In this document: piece after piece, positions 27,443 through 35,984 of the stretch
How positions within the stretch are numbered: the first letter of the stretch is position 1
How the letters are laid out: the number at the start of each line of letters is the position of its first letter
DNA from: Ruminococcus flavefaciens
GTDB taxonomy: Bacteria; Bacillota; Clostridia; Oscillospirales; Ruminococcaceae
Assembly (NCBI GenBank): GCA_023662725.1
Contig: JAMPIL010000001.1
Span: forward strand, 761,518 to 825,517
Direction of reading: 5' to 3'
Length of the DNA stretch: 64,000 bases
Position numbers and translations under genes: made by a program
The notes under the pieces: model-generated
The model's database searches: none
Told to the model about the DNA's origin: nothing
The model's input: the letters and a program-made list of their open reading frames with translations, nothing else

Positions 27443-28138
27443 TTAAGTCTTTTGGACCGTAATGCGTCTCTTTGTTCTTATTTCTCTGAACGCTTCATAT
27501 GCCGAAACATAGATGTTCAAAGCATTTTCTCTGTCTTCTTTATTTAAAATTGATTCACCGTAAACGGCTTCATCAAAAAGATTGGCAAGATCAAAAATGT
27601 CTGCCCCTGATATTTCTTTCACCTTCATTGCTGCCTCGTGCGACGTATTCACAGCGGATATACCGTAAATCCTGCAAACTCTGCGCATTGCTGCTAAAAC
27701 AGAATTATTGGGATCTTTTTTTCTGTATTTCGTAATAAAAAGCTTATGCGAAATCAAAGGATAAAGCTTTATAAACACAAAAATTGTCAGCAATAAGAAA
27801 ATAATGATAAATCCCGATATCATGAGAGTTTGAGCAAGAGTCATTTTTTTGCCCGAATAATCCGAAGGAACAATGGTAGGTTCGAAATATATCCAACCGA
27901 ATCCCTTTATATAAAGCTCCGGAAAACCGTGAGCTGTTTTCGGGGTAATGACGAAATTTGCATCAAAGCTGTCGCTTTCATACGGCTCTGACATAAGATA
28001 TCCCTCGCAATAACGAGCCGGAAGTCCGGCAGCTCTCGCAAGAACAACTCCTGTTTCACCTTCAATATAAAATATAAAAATATACAGAACAAAAGCGATC
28101 GCCCCGACGCTAAGAAGCGTCCAGATTTTCCTGAGCAT
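27443..28138 (-). pseudogene. Truncated transglutaminase-like membrane protein lacking the catalytic Cys
   Basis: 231 residues from ATG 28138. A first membrane helix (about 6-25) is joined directly to the middle of a transglutaminase core: VLARAAGLPARYCEGYL and AHGFPELYIKGFGWIYFEPT. A second membrane helix and a cytoplasmic tail follow, as in clostridial transglutaminase proteins. The segment that normally holds the catalytic Cys before LRAAGLPAR is missing, so peptide cross-linking is unlikely. It follows a MoxR ATPase gene; the DUF58 gene that usually lies between is absent. An in-frame internal deletion explains this. It could still be expressed. Confidence 0.7.
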
Positions 28139-28140
28139 TA

Positions 28141-29076
28141 TCAACTCATTGACGGCACATCGTTTTCCGAGAGAATATGTTCAACATATCCCTCATTTGT
28201 GCCGTAGGCGGTTTTGCCTTGCGGAGAAAGAATTATTCTGTGCGCAAGAACAGGAACTGCTATCTTTTTCACATCGTCCGGCGTAGCGTACTCTCTTCCA
28301 TAAATATAGGCGAACGCTTTTGCTGCCTTATAGAGAGCAATACTTCCTCTCGGACTTATTCCAAGAACGGTATTTCTATCGCCTCTTGTTGAATCTACTA
28401 TTTTAACTATGTACTTTTTTACCTGATCTGTCACACGGATTTTGCGAACCTCATCCTGCATTCCGATAACTTCATCAATACTCACAACCGGAGCTTCTAT
28501 ATTTTTTATAGGATTATGAAGTTCGGTTCTTTCAAGAATTTTTATTTCCTCCTCCTCTGTTGGATACCCCATAGACAGCTTCATGAAAAATCTGTCCATC
28601 TGCGCTTCCGGAAGGTGGAATGTTCCATAAGTTTCTACGGGATTCTGAGTTGCCATTACAAGAAACGGTTTCGGAAGCTGATGCGTTACGCCATCAAGAC
28701 TTATCTGACGTTCCTCCATAGCCTCAAGCAGCGCCGACTGGACCTTTGGAGAGGCACGGTTAATTTCATCCGCAAGGAGAAAATTACACATAACCGCTCC
28801 GTCACGATAAACGAAGTCGCCCTTGCTTGAATCAAGCATAGTAAATCCGGCTATATCGGAGGGCATTACATCCGGCGTAAGCTGAATACGATTAAATCGT
28901 CCGCCGACAGAACGTGACAAGGCTGTTATAAGCTGTGTCTTTCCAACTCCGGGAACGTCTTCAAGGAGAATATGTCCCTCGCAGAGCATTGCGGCGACCA
29001 ATTTTATTATGGTGTCGTCTTTTCCGACGATAACTTGTCCTACCGACCGCACGAGTTTTTTTACGTTTTCGTTCAT
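28141..29076 (-). CDS. MoxR-family AAA ATPase
   Basis: 311 residues from ATG 29076 (GAGG upstream). Walker A is LEDVPGVGKTQ, Walker B LLADEINRASPKVQSALLEAMEE, with sensor MATQNPVETYGTFHLPEAQ and the C-terminal lid ISPRGSIALYKAAKAFA. MoxR ATPases are chaperone-like and usually pair with DUF58/VWA and transglutaminase proteins. The start of the truncated transglutaminase gene follows at once. Confidence 0.93.
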   Translation of the reverse strand: MNENVKKLVRSVGQVIVGKDDTIIKLVAAMLCEGHILLEDVPGVGKTQLITALSRSVGGRFNRIQLTPDVMPSDIAGFTMLDSSKGDFVYRDGAVMCNFLLADEINRASPKVQSALLEAMEERQISLDGVTHQLPKPFLVMATQNPVETYGTFHLPEAQMDRFFMKLSMGYPTEEEEIKILERTELHNPIKNIEAPVVSIDEVIGMQDEVRKIRVTDQVKKYIVKIVDSTRGDRNTVLGISPRGSIALYKAAKAFAYIYGREYATPDDVKKIAVPVLAHRIILSPQGKTAYGTNEGYVEHILSENDVPSMS

Positions 29077-29162
29077 ATATTTTACCTCATAGGAAGATGT
29101 CGTATAAATATACAATTCTATTATAACACATTTTCTTCACGACTGCAAGTAAAATACGAATA

Positions 29163-29213
29163 AAAAATGCGTCCGATTCCCGTGTTTCTACACAAAGTTT
29201 CAAACGCATTTTT
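29163..29213 (-). terminator. Possible long-loop terminator after the 219-residue membrane protein gene
   Basis: AAAATGCGT and ACGCATTTTT form a stem around a loop of about 31 bases. On the minus strand six T follow. Confidence 0.5.
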
Positions 29214-29234
29214 AGTTATTATGTTATAAACTTA

Positions 29235-29894
29235 TTAATAAAGTTCTTCAGCCTTTTCTTTCTTCTTCTTAACCGCAGATACGATAAGAATAATAAGCGA
29301 GCCAAGAGCAAGAACTAATCCAACGCCAACGAAAACGAATGTAGCAACGCCGATTTCGCCGTTTTGAATCATCATTTCCGCTACAGGAACATCAGTTTCT
29401 CTAAGAAAATCGTCTCTGTATTTTTTATAATCACTTTCATCACTCTGCTTTGCGAGCTTTCCTTTGATATCAATACTAATATCAGGAACATCGGCATCGC
29501 CGTTATAATATTCATCCCAGGCGCTTACAGCAGAGTCAAGTTCACTGATCAGATCTTTATTTGAAACAGCAAGAACCACGTAAAAAGCATCGTCCACATC
29601 GCCGTTTTCCCAAGATTCCTTATCCATATTAGCAGCGACAACGTAATAATTCGTTTCGGTTTTGCTTGTTGTTACGCCATATCTTTTCTGAGATTGTTCA
29701 AGTGTTGCAAAAGGTCCGTCAACATAGAATATTTCGCCCTTAGCAAGAGCCTTTTCATCAAAATCACCTATTGAAGCATCGTTAAAATCAACTACCTTGC
29801 CGCTGAGGAAGGTCATAGCGTCGCCTAATCCGACAGCCGTAAGAACTATGCCGATAATCATAACGACAACAAGAACCTGTGTCTTTTTCTTCAT
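29235..29894 (-). CDS. Hypothetical membrane protein with extracytoplasmic domain
   Basis: 219 residues with membrane helices near both ends (about 7-25 and 180-205) and an extracytoplasmic domain of about 150 acidic residues between. The tail is KKKKEKAEELY. No family recognised with certainty. It is alone between tsf (upstream) and the moxR operon, with a good SD (GGAGG). Confidence 0.75.
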   Translation of the reverse strand: MKKKTQVLVVVMIIGIVLTAVGLGDAMTFLSGKVVDFNDASIGDFDEKALAKGEIFYVDGPFATLEQSQKRYGVTTSKTETNYYVVAANMDKESWENGDVDDAFYVVLAVSNKDLISELDSAVSAWDEYYNGDADVPDISIDIKGKLAKQSDESDYKKYRDDFLRETDVPVAEMMIQNGEIGVATFVFVGVGLVLALGSLIILIVSAVKKKKEKAEELY

Positions 29895-29912
29895 ATAAAC
29901 CTCCGTAAAAAG

Positions 29913-29942
29913 GCAGCATACAACAAAACCGCCATATGCTGC
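29913..29942 (-). terminator. Terminator after tsf
   Basis: GCAGCATA pairs with TATGCTGC around a 14-base loop; on the minus strand CTTTTTA follows. Confidence 0.75.
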
Positions 29943-29951
29943 GTAATAGAT

Positions 29952-30869
29952 TTACTTGATCATCTTTGCAATTTCGTCTGCAAGATTATCTTCCTTCTTT
30001 TCGATTCCTTCGCCTCTCTCGTAACGGATAACGTCAACAACCTTTATTGAACCGCCGAGCTTCTTAGCCTCTGCGTCAACATATCCCTGAACTGAAAGCT
30101 TGTCATCCTTAACGAAAGCCTGCTCGAGGAGACAGTTTTCGCTGTAATACTTGCCAACCTTGCCCTCAACAATCTTGATCTTAACCTGTTCAGGCTTATT
30201 AGCCATCTTAGGATCCTCGGACATCTGAGCGAGCATAATCTCTTTTTCCTTCTCAATAACCTCAGCAGGAACCTGCTCACGGTTGAGGTAAGGAGCATTA
30301 AGAGCTGCGGACTGCATTGCAACATCCTTACCGATAGCTGCAACCTGATCGGCAGAAAGCTCTGTATCAAGCTTAACCATAACGCCGATGCTTCCGCCGT
30401 TGTGGATGTAAGAAGCGAGAACGCCCTCAAGTCTTGTGAAACGACGGATAACAATGTTCTCTCTGATCTTCATACCGGCAAGCTCTGTAAGAGCTTCGCC
30501 TACTGTACCTGTGCCGCCGCTGATAGTCTCTGCCTTAAGAGCCTCAACATCAGCAGGATTTTTCTCGATAATTGTGTTGGCAACAGCATTTACGAAGTTT
30601 CTGATATCGTCTGTGTTAGCAGCAAAATCAGTTTCTGTATTTACCTCAAGAAGAACACCCACATTACCGTTTACTACAGCAGCAACTACGCCCTCAGCAG
30701 CAGCTCTGCCACTCTTCTTAGCCTGTGTAGCGAGTCCTTTTTCTCTGAGAAACTCGATAGCCTTATCCATATCACCGTCATTCTCTTCAAGAGCCTTTTT
30801 ACAGTCCATCATGCCAACACCAGTTGACTTCATAAGTTCTTTAATCTCTGCAACGGAAACCTTTCCCAT
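29952..30869 (-). CDS. tsf: Elongation factor Ts
   Basis: 305 residues. The N-terminal UBA-like domain VAEIKELMKSTGVGMMDCKKALEE and the core EVNTETDFAANTDDIRNFV identify EF-Ts, the nucleotide exchange factor of EF-Tu. It follows rpsB, from which a terminator-like hairpin separates it. Confidence 0.98.
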   Translation of the reverse strand: MGKVSVAEIKELMKSTGVGMMDCKKALEENDGDMDKAIEFLREKGLATQAKKSGRAAAEGVVAAVVNGNVGVLLEVNTETDFAANTDDIRNFVNAVANTIIEKNPADVEALKAETISGGTGTVGEALTELAGMKIRENIVIRRFTRLEGVLASYIHNGGSIGVMVKLDTELSADQVAAIGKDVAMQSAALNAPYLNREQVPAEVIEKEKEIMLAQMSEDPKMANKPEQVKIKIVEGKVGKYYSENCLLEQAFVKDDKLSVQGYVDAEAKKLGGSIKVVDVIRYERGEGIEKKEDNLADEIAKMIK

Positions 30870-30902
30870 TGTAATTACCTCCTATTATTTTATCTGCAAA
30901 AA

Positions 30903-30930
30903 CCCGAACCATTAAATAAAATAATTCGGG
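30903..30930 (-). terminator. Attenuating terminator between rpsB and tsf
   Basis: CCCGAA pairs with TTCGGG; the minus strand continues with TTTTTG. It probably reduces read-through from rpsB into tsf. Confidence 0.7.
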
Positions 30931-30946
30931 CTTTGATTTGATTGAA

Positions 30947-31687
30947 TTATTCAGCGTCTGCTGTTTCCTCAGCAGGAGCTTCCTGTGCTTCTTCAGCAGC
31001 ATCGCCGCCCTGTCTGCCTTCGATAATAGCGTTAGCAACAGTACCGGCAATAAGCTTTACAGCTCTGATAGCGTCATCGTTACCTGGGATAACGTAGTCA
31101 ACTTCATCAGGATCGCAGTTTGTATCAACGATAGCAACGATCGGGATATTAAGCTTCTTAGCTTCTGCAACAGCGATCTTTTCCTTACGTGGGTCAACGA
31201 TAAAGAGAGCTGCCGGGAGCTTCTTCATGTTCTTGATACCGCCGAGGAACTTTTCAAGCTTCTCTATTTCAAGGTTAAGCTTAACAACTTCCTTCTTAGG
31301 GAGAAGAGCAAATGTGCCGTCCTCTTCCATAGCGTGGAGCTGTTCAAGTCTCTTGATTCTTGTCTGGATTGTCTTAAAGTTTGTAAGCATACCGCCGAGC
31401 CATCTTGCGTTTACATAGTGTGCGCCAGCTCTTGTAGCTTCTTCCTTAACGGAATCGCCAGCCTGCTTCTTTGTACCTACGAAGAGAACTTCGCCGCCCT
31501 CTGCTGAAAGATCACGAACGAAAAGATAAGCTTCTTCAAGCTTCTTAACTGTCTTCTGAAGGTCGATAATGTAGATTCCGTTTCTTTCTGTAAAGATGTA
31601 CGGAGCCATTTTAGGGTTCCATCTTCTTGTCTGGTGTCCGAAATGAACGCCTGCTTCAAGAAGCTGCTTCATTGATACTACTCCCAT
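30947..31687 (-). CDS. rpsB: 30S ribosomal protein S2
   Basis: 246 residues. [22 protein letters not shown] and [17 protein letters not shown] are the S2 signatures; the C-terminus is an Ala/Glu-rich tail. The SD AAGGAGG is strong. A structured leader and a strong promoter lie upstream. Confidence 0.98.
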   Translation of the reverse strand: MGVVSMKQLLEAGVHFGHQTRRWNPKMAPYIFTERNGIYIIDLQKTVKKLEEAYLFVRDLSAEGGEVLFVGTKKQAGDSVKEEATRAGAHYVNARWLGGMLTNFKTIQTRIKRLEQLHAMEEDGTFALLPKKEVVKLNLEIEKLEKFLGGIKNMKKLPAALFIVDPRKEKIAVAEAKKLNIPIVAIVDTNCDPDEVDYVIPGNDDAIRAVKLIAGTVANAIIEGRQGGDAAEEAQEAPAEETADAE

Positions 31688-31742
31688 GGTGTAGTCCTCC
31701 TTAAAAATTGGTTAATATATTAATCCGCCGTCAGGCTTAGCT

Positions 31743-31777
31743 TGCGGTAAACATCCGATCAGATGCACCAATCCGCA
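31743..31777 (-). ncRNA. Structured leader of rpsB
   Basis: In the minus-strand leader TGCGG pairs with CCGCA, and inside it GCATC pairs with GATGT around TGATCG. It lies between the promoter and the SD. A ribosomal-protein autoregulatory site is the likely role, by analogy with other S2 leaders; no family match could be tested. Confidence 0.5.
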
Positions 31778-31805
31778 AAAGCGCCAACGTGTGAATTGCC
31801 TTAAC

Positions 31806-31834
31806 ATTATAACATTTTATGGCGATAAATGCAA
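31806..31834 (-). promoter_or_regulatory. Sigma-A promoter of rpsB-tsf
   Basis: TTGCAT (31829-31834) and TATAAT (31806-31811) on the minus strand, 17-base spacer. Confidence 0.88.
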
Positions 31835-31849
31835 GTATTTCTTGTTCAT

Positions 31850-32149
31850 CTATTTCAACAAACTTTTTAAACCGTTTTCTCTTTTATCTATAGAATGTGA
31901 CAACTCAGGCTTTGAAGAAAGTTTGACAAGAATAACCTCACTGCCAACAACTCTTATATCCGAACACGGAATAACGATATTGTCCTCATGCCCGAAAATT
32001 CCAAAAAACCGCTGTCTGCCGTAAATCATAAGCGCCTCGACCGAGGATGTTTCAAGGTTCATTTCAGCATCGTCTATATAGCCGAGACGCTCCCCGTTTG
32101 TTATATCTATAACTTCCTTGCGCCGTAAATCTTCCAGATTGCAAATCAT
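31850..32149 (-). CDS. YlmC/YmxH family PRC-barrel protein
   Basis: 99 residues from ATG 32149 (GGAGGG upstream). It begins MICNLEDLRRKEVIDITNGERLGYIDD and has GRQRFFGIFGHEDNIVIPCSDIRVVGSEVILV, the pattern of the YlmC/YmxH PRC-barrel family. Members are linked with sporulation in Firmicutes, but the biochemical role is unclear. Confidence 0.85.
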   Translation of the reverse strand: MICNLEDLRRKEVIDITNGERLGYIDDAEMNLETSSVEALMIYGRQRFFGIFGHEDNIVIPCSDIRVVGSEVILVKLSSKPELSHSIDKRENGLKSLLK

Positions 32150-32210
32150 AAATATCCCTCCGCACATATTATACAATAATGTATATGCAGAGGGACATTC
32201 CTATTATTTA

Positions 32211-32381
32211 TTATTTATCATCGTCATCTGATTCATCGTCATTACTCTTCTTTTTAGCGAAAATTGCAGTCGCAGCAGCAACGGCAACAGCAATGATTCC
32301 AACAACAACGAGCGTTCCAGTCGGGAAATCATCTCCGGTTACAGGAGCGTTCTCCGCCAGCGTTATCAAATTGAATAACAT
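32211..32381 (-). CDS. Small surface-type membrane protein with sorting-signal-like layout (56 aa)
   Basis: From ATG 32381, with GGAGGAG upstream: MLFNLITLAENAPVTGDDFP, then a membrane helix (about 21-40) and a KKKSNDDESDDDDK tail. NAPVTGD followed by a helix and Lys residues resembles a sortase C-terminal signal. Here it makes up nearly the whole protein, and the acidic tail is not typical, so this reading is tentative. It lies downstream of hydG (77 bases after it). Confidence 0.6.
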   Translation of the reverse strand: MLFNLITLAENAPVTGDDFPTGTLVVVGIIAVAVAAATAIFAKKKSNDDESDDDDK

Positions 32382-32469
32382 ATTCTCCTCCATTCTTCAG
32401 TCAAGTGAATTCTATGCTTATCAAATAATATTTTATCACAAATCGTCGTATATGTCAACCGTTGATTTA

Positions 32470-33918
32470 TCAGAATCTGAAATCACGCTTGCCATTCTTG
32501 ATTTCTTCAAGATTTTTTATGGCGATATCCTTTACTTTGGGATTGGTAACATTCTCTATTTCACGCTTGATAAGAGCTTCTCCCACCGCTTTCGTTCCCG
32601 GTGCGGCATAGTCTTCAAGGTATTCCTGAAGAGTCATAAGAGCATTCGGATGACAGCAATTCTGAATCTGTCCGACTTTGCAAAGAGACATAAATCTGTC
32701 GCCGGTTCTTCCCTCACGGTAGCAAGCTGTGCAGAAAGACGGAATATGTCCTATGTCCATAAGCCATTTAACGACCTCGTCAAGCGAACGCTGATCGGAA
32801 ACATCGAACTGCTCAGTGTCGTGCGGACGCTCTTCCGAAGTATATCCCGCATATCCGCCGACAGAAGTTCTTGAACCTCCGGAAATCTGCGAAACGCCCA
32901 ATCCCAGAACCTTTTCACGGCAGCTCTCGTTTTCACGGGTAGAAATGATCATTCCGGTATACGGAACAGCTATTCTTATACAAGCGATTATCTTTGCAAA
33001 AGTATCATCGTCAATGCTGTTATCGAACACATTAGGGTCGATATCAGATGCCCTTTTAACTCTCGGAACGCTTATCGTATGCGGACCGACTCCGTGTACG
33101 GCTTCAAGATGTTCAGCGTGCATAAGAAGTCCGGCAAATTCGTATTTATACATATCGAGACCAAAGAGAACTCCAAGTCCCACGTCGTCGATACCGCCCT
33201 CCATAGCTCTGTCCATAGCCTCAGTATGGTAAGCATAATTATGCTTAGGTCCGGCCGGATGAAGCTTTTCATAGCTTTCCTTGTGGTAAGTTTCCTGAAA
33301 GAGGATATACGTTCCTATACCTGCATCGTGAAGCTTTTTATAGTTTTCAACAGTCGTTGCGGCAATGTTGACATTTACTCGCCTGATCTCGCCGTTCTTA
33401 TGCTTTATAGAGTAAATCGTGTCGATACATTCAAGTATGTATTCGATAGGATTGTTAACAGGATCTTCTCCGGCTTCTATAGCAAGACGCTTATGTCCCA
33501 TATCCTGAAGAGCGATAACCTCTTCACGAACTTCATCCTGAGTAAGCTTTTTTCTCGGAATCTCCCTATTCTGCACATGATAAGGACAGTAAACGCACTG
33601 ATTCACGCAGTAATTTGAAAGATAAAGCGGAGCAAACATAACGATTCTGTTGCCGTAAAAAGTCTGTTTTATTTCACGGGCAAGATCGTACATTTTCTCG
33701 GTCATTTCCGGAATCTCACAGGCAAGGAGAACGCTCGCTTCACGGTGAGAAAGTCCGGAACATTCTACTCCTCGCCCTGTTTTTTTAGGAGTCGCTTTTT
33801 CAAGAATCTGCTCGATAAGTTCTCTGTTATTTTTATTTTCCTCCGCATATTTCAGAGTTTCCAGAATTTCTTCATGGCTGATAAATTCATCAGCTTTCAG
33901 CGATTTGATGTTGTACAT
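32470..33918 (-). CDS. hydG: [FeFe] hydrogenase maturase HydG (radical SAM tyrosine lyase)
   Basis: 482 residues. The radical-SAM cluster motif is NYCVNQCVYCPYH (CX3CX2C). The C-terminal auxiliary cluster Cys residues lie in PSFCTACYREGRTGDRFMSL and CKVGQIQNCCHPNA. HydG splits tyrosine to make CO and cyanide for the H-cluster. Length and motifs are normal. It follows a TM1266-type regulator gene by 11 bases, so the organism should have [FeFe] hydrogenase; hydE and hydF are not in the window. Confidence 0.97.
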   Translation of the reverse strand: MYNIKSLKADEFISHEEILETLKYAEENKNNRELIEQILEKATPKKTGRGVECSGLSHREASVLLACEIPEMTEKMYDLAREIKQTFYGNRIVMFAPLYLSNYCVNQCVYCPYHVQNREIPRKKLTQDEVREEVIALQDMGHKRLAIEAGEDPVNNPIEYILECIDTIYSIKHKNGEIRRVNVNIAATTVENYKKLHDAGIGTYILFQETYHKESYEKLHPAGPKHNYAYHTEAMDRAMEGGIDDVGLGVLFGLDMYKYEFAGLLMHAEHLEAVHGVGPHTISVPRVKRASDIDPNVFDNSIDDDTFAKIIACIRIAVPYTGMIISTRENESCREKVLGLGVSQISGGSRTSVGGYAGYTSEERPHDTEQFDVSDQRSLDEVVKWLMDIGHIPSFCTACYREGRTGDRFMSLCKVGQIQNCCHPNALMTLQEYLEDYAAPGTKAVGEALIKREIENVTNPKVKDIAIKNLEEIKNGKRDFRF

Positions 33919-33929
33919 TGCTTAAATCC

Positions 33930-34178
33930 TCATTTCTTTGAAATTGCCGCCTTAACCGAAACTCCGCCGATTCGTCCGAGCCTTCCGGTAAGACTGCTGA
34001 TAACATCCGGCTCTGCGTCAAGAGCAACGGATATAAGGGAAATTCCTCGTTCTTTATAAGGAATCCCCATTCTGCCGATAATTATTTCACTGTATTCGTG
34101 CAGGACTTTATTCACCTCCGGCGCAGCAGACTGCTCGTCAATAACAATAGCCGCAACCGCAATACGTTTATTTTCCAT
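33930..34178 (-). CDS. TM1266-type iron-only hydrogenase system regulator
   Basis: 82 residues from ATG 34178 (GAGGTG upstream): MENKRIAVAAIVIDEQSAAP, then EIIIGRMGIPYKERGISLIS and TGRLGRIGGVSVKAA. This is the small ACT-like protein always found beside hydrogenase maturation genes (TM1266 family). Its ligand is unknown. It heads an operon with hydG and is preceded by a terminator hairpin directly before the SD. Confidence 0.9.
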   Translation of the reverse strand: MENKRIAVAAIVIDEQSAAPEVNKVLHEYSEIIIGRMGIPYKERGISLISVALDAEPDVISSLTGRLGRIGGVSVKAAISKK

Positions 34179-34198
34179 TTTCACCTCAAACAAAAAAA

Positions 34199-34216
34199 TC
34201 CGCCAATTCAGGCGGA
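34199..34216 (-). terminator. Attenuator-like terminator in the TM1266/hydG leader
   Basis: TCCGCC pairs with GGCGGA around 6 bases; on the minus strand seven T follow at once and the SD GAGGTG comes a few bases later. It sits about 140 bases after the predicted transcription start. Confidence 0.75.
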
Positions 34217-34361
34217 CGCAAATACACATAATTAATACTATATCTAAATATTAATGACCGTATTACTGTAATCCGATAACAGAAATCAATCCTGATGCCC
34301 GAAAACAATTTTTAAATTCACATCCAACGTCAGAATAAATCCCACCCGTTCGATTATCAAT

Positions 34362-34390
34362 AGTATATCACTTTGTTTCATGTTTGTCAA
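34362..34390 (-). promoter_or_regulatory. Sigma-A promoter of the TM1266/hydG operon
   Basis: TTGACA (34385-34390) and TATACT (34362-34367) on the minus strand with a 17-base spacer. The leader is about 175 bases. Confidence 0.85.
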
Positions 34391-34461
34391 TTATTTTTGT
34401 TAGTATACAATAATACATTTGCAGAACCAAAATAAATATTTACAAAAATTTAAAAAATCAC

Positions 34462-34490
34462 TGGACAAAGACTTTCGTTTATGATATAAT
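34462..34490 (+). promoter_or_regulatory. Sigma-A promoter of the Cys-rich hypothetical gene
   Basis: TGGACA (34462-34467) and TATAAT (34485-34490), 17-base spacer. Confidence 0.8.
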
Positions 34491-34521
34491 TAAGCGTAAA
34501 TTTATTTTTGAGGTGATTTTT

Positions 34522-34872
34522 ATGGGTATATTTTCTATATTCCAGAGCGGTGGAAAGTATTTTGACAAAAGTATTCCGCCTAAATGTGACTATTGTCAAT
34601 TCGGAAAGCGAACAAATGCGGGAAATAAAATCCTCTGCGAAAAAAAAGCTCTTGTTGATCCAAATGATTCATGCGGAAAATTCGTTTACTCCCCTCTTAA
34701 AAGAATTCCTGTAAAACAGCTTAATTTTGTCGGAAGTCTTGCAGATGAAGATCTTTATATAGAATCCGCCGGCGATCGCGCTGAAAAGGAAGAAGAGGAG
34801 AAGAAGGCTATTAAAACAAACGAATCGGAAACTTCAAAAAATCTTTCTGAAAAGATTGCTGTTACTGAATAA
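34522..34872 (+). CDS. Hypothetical protein with a short Cys-rich N-terminal domain
   Basis: 116 residues from ATG 34522 (TGAGGTG upstream). The first 60 residues hold four Cys (CDYCQFGKR, a Cys before EKKALVD and one in DSCGKF), which may bind zinc or iron. The C-terminal half is charged, with an EKEEEEKK run. No family recognised. The next gene starts 18 bases later, so they form an operon. Confidence 0.7.
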   Translation: MGIFSIFQSGGKYFDKSIPPKCDYCQFGKRTNAGNKILCEKKALVDPNDSCGKFVYSPLKRIPVKQLNFVGSLADEDLYIESAGDRAEKEEEEKKAIKTNESETSKNLSEKIAVTE

Positions 34873-34890
34873 ATACGGAGGTCAAATAAT

Positions 34891-35283
34891 ATGTCATACG
34901 GTGTTGTAGCTTTGATCGTCGGAGTTTTTGTTGTTATAGTGTTCATATGGGCAAAAAAGACCAATGCCCGACAAACAGAGCGTATGAAAATGCTTTCTCA
35001 GGAACAGCTTGACTACATAAAAAATTCCGGTTATACTCCATACAACGGAAATAAAAATACTTTAGAAACTATCGGCGTACTTACTAATATAAAAGAAAGC
35101 TCTTCTCAAAATGTTCCTGTAGATTTTATATTCTGGAATTGCTGCACTAAAAGGCATGAACTCGGAGACAGCAAAATTTCAAAAGAGATAATAGAAAAGA
35201 GAAATTTAAAAGTCGGCGATTATATTCATGTTGTATTTAAATTTAAGGACGGTATAATAAACTCTGTCAAGGAAATCGTTTAA
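34891..35283 (+). CDS. Hypothetical membrane-anchored protein
   Basis: 130 residues. One N-terminal membrane helix (about 3-21, VALIVGVFVVIVFIWAKK) and a soluble domain ending KVGDYIHVVFKFKDGIINSV. RBS GGAGG. No family recognised. Second gene of a two-gene operon. A weak inverted repeat (AGCCTGTA with TACAGGCT, 35311-35351) follows it. Confidence 0.7.
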   Translation: MSYGVVALIVGVFVVIVFIWAKKTNARQTERMKMLSQEQLDYIKNSGYTPYNGNKNTLETIGVLTNIKESSSQNVPVDFIFWNCCTKRHELGDSKISKEIIEKRNLKVGDYIHVVFKFKDGIINSVKEIV

Positions 35284-35351
35284 ACTTTGTTAAACATATT
35301 TTTATAATATAGCCTGTAAAACACAGACTTGATTTCCGTTGTTCTACAGGC

Positions 35352-35558
35352 TTTATAACTCTGAATTTATTATTTCAATTACCATAAAATATGATTTTCA
35401 CTTGTATTCTATCCCGATTTATGTAATTCGACATAGTATGATAGATTTATGTCATTATATATTGGAGTTTTAATTGATCGTTTCATTATATCATGCTCTA
35501 AAAAATTTTCGTATCGCTATCCGATTTTTTGATCATGCGAATTTTATCAAAAACTTAC
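35352..35558. other. AT-rich intergenic stretch before tRNA-Leu
   Basis: No open frame with an RBS and no hairpin of note were seen. It marks the change from core genes to the accessory region. Confidence 0.5.
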
Positions 35559-35587
35559 TTGACAAAAAATTCAAAATGTGATACTAT
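35559..35587 (+). promoter_or_regulatory. Sigma-A promoter of tRNA-Leu
   Basis: TTGACA (35559-35564) and TACTAT (35582-35587), 17-base spacer. About 130 bases lie between it and the tRNA, including a repeated TTGGCAGAAA motif. Confidence 0.75.
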
Positions 35588-35727
35588 ATATTAATGAGAA
35601 AACTCAATGTATGGCTATATTTAATTGGCAGAAATACAATATTTTTGCAGTTTTACTGCATTGAAAAAATAAATTCGCACAAACTGTGGTTGTCAGTAGT
35701 ATAAATTTGGCAGAAAAAGTTCAATAT

Positions 35728-35812
35728 GCGGGTGTGGTGAAATTGGCAGACACGTTAGATTTAGGTTCTAATGCCCTATGGTGTGCAGGTTCAAGTCCTG
35801 TCACCCGCACCA
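35728..35812 (+). tRNA. tRNA-Leu (anticodon UAG)
   Basis: 85 bases with CCA encoded. The acceptor stem GCGGGTG pairs with CACCCGC. The anticodon stem TTAGA/TCTAA holds the loop TTTAGGT, giving anticodon UAG. The T arm is CAGGTTCAAGTCCTG, and a long variable arm is present, as expected for leucine. A tRNA at the edge of an accessory block is a common integration site; no repeated 3' end was found within the window. Confidence 0.96.
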
Positions 35813-35814
35813 AC

Positions 35815-35841
35815 GGCAAAGTTACAAAATGTAGCTTTGCC
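35815..35841 (+). terminator. Terminator of tRNA-Leu
   Basis: GGCAAAG pairs with CTTTGCC, followed by TTAAATTTT. Confidence 0.75.
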
Positions 35842-35877
35842 TTAAATTTTACATATTTTATTTAAGGAGATTGTTGT

Positions 35878-35953
35878 TTGAAGAAAAATAACAGACCTGA
35901 GATAGTAGCGTAAACGGGAGGTTTGCGAATACATTCTCACACAAACCTCCTGT
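35878..35953 (+). promoter_or_regulatory. Leader peptide and attenuator-like hairpin before the GNAT gene
   Basis: AAGGAG precedes a TTG-started reading frame of 11 codons (35878-35913: MKKNNRPEIVA). Directly after it, ACGGGAGGTTTG (35914-35925) pairs with CAAACCTCCTGT (35942-35953). The CCTCCTG of the right arm is also complementary to the CAGGAGG SD of the GNAT gene (35971-35977), so two foldings compete. This is the layout of translation attenuators of resistance genes. Confidence 0.6.
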
Positions 35954-35984
35954 GTTGCGTCAACAACTTTCAGGAGGAAAAACA

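Noticed and set aside
30436-30915. Long plus-strand frames over tsf and rpsB
   Set aside because: They are shadows of ribosomal genes with strong codon bias on the other strand.
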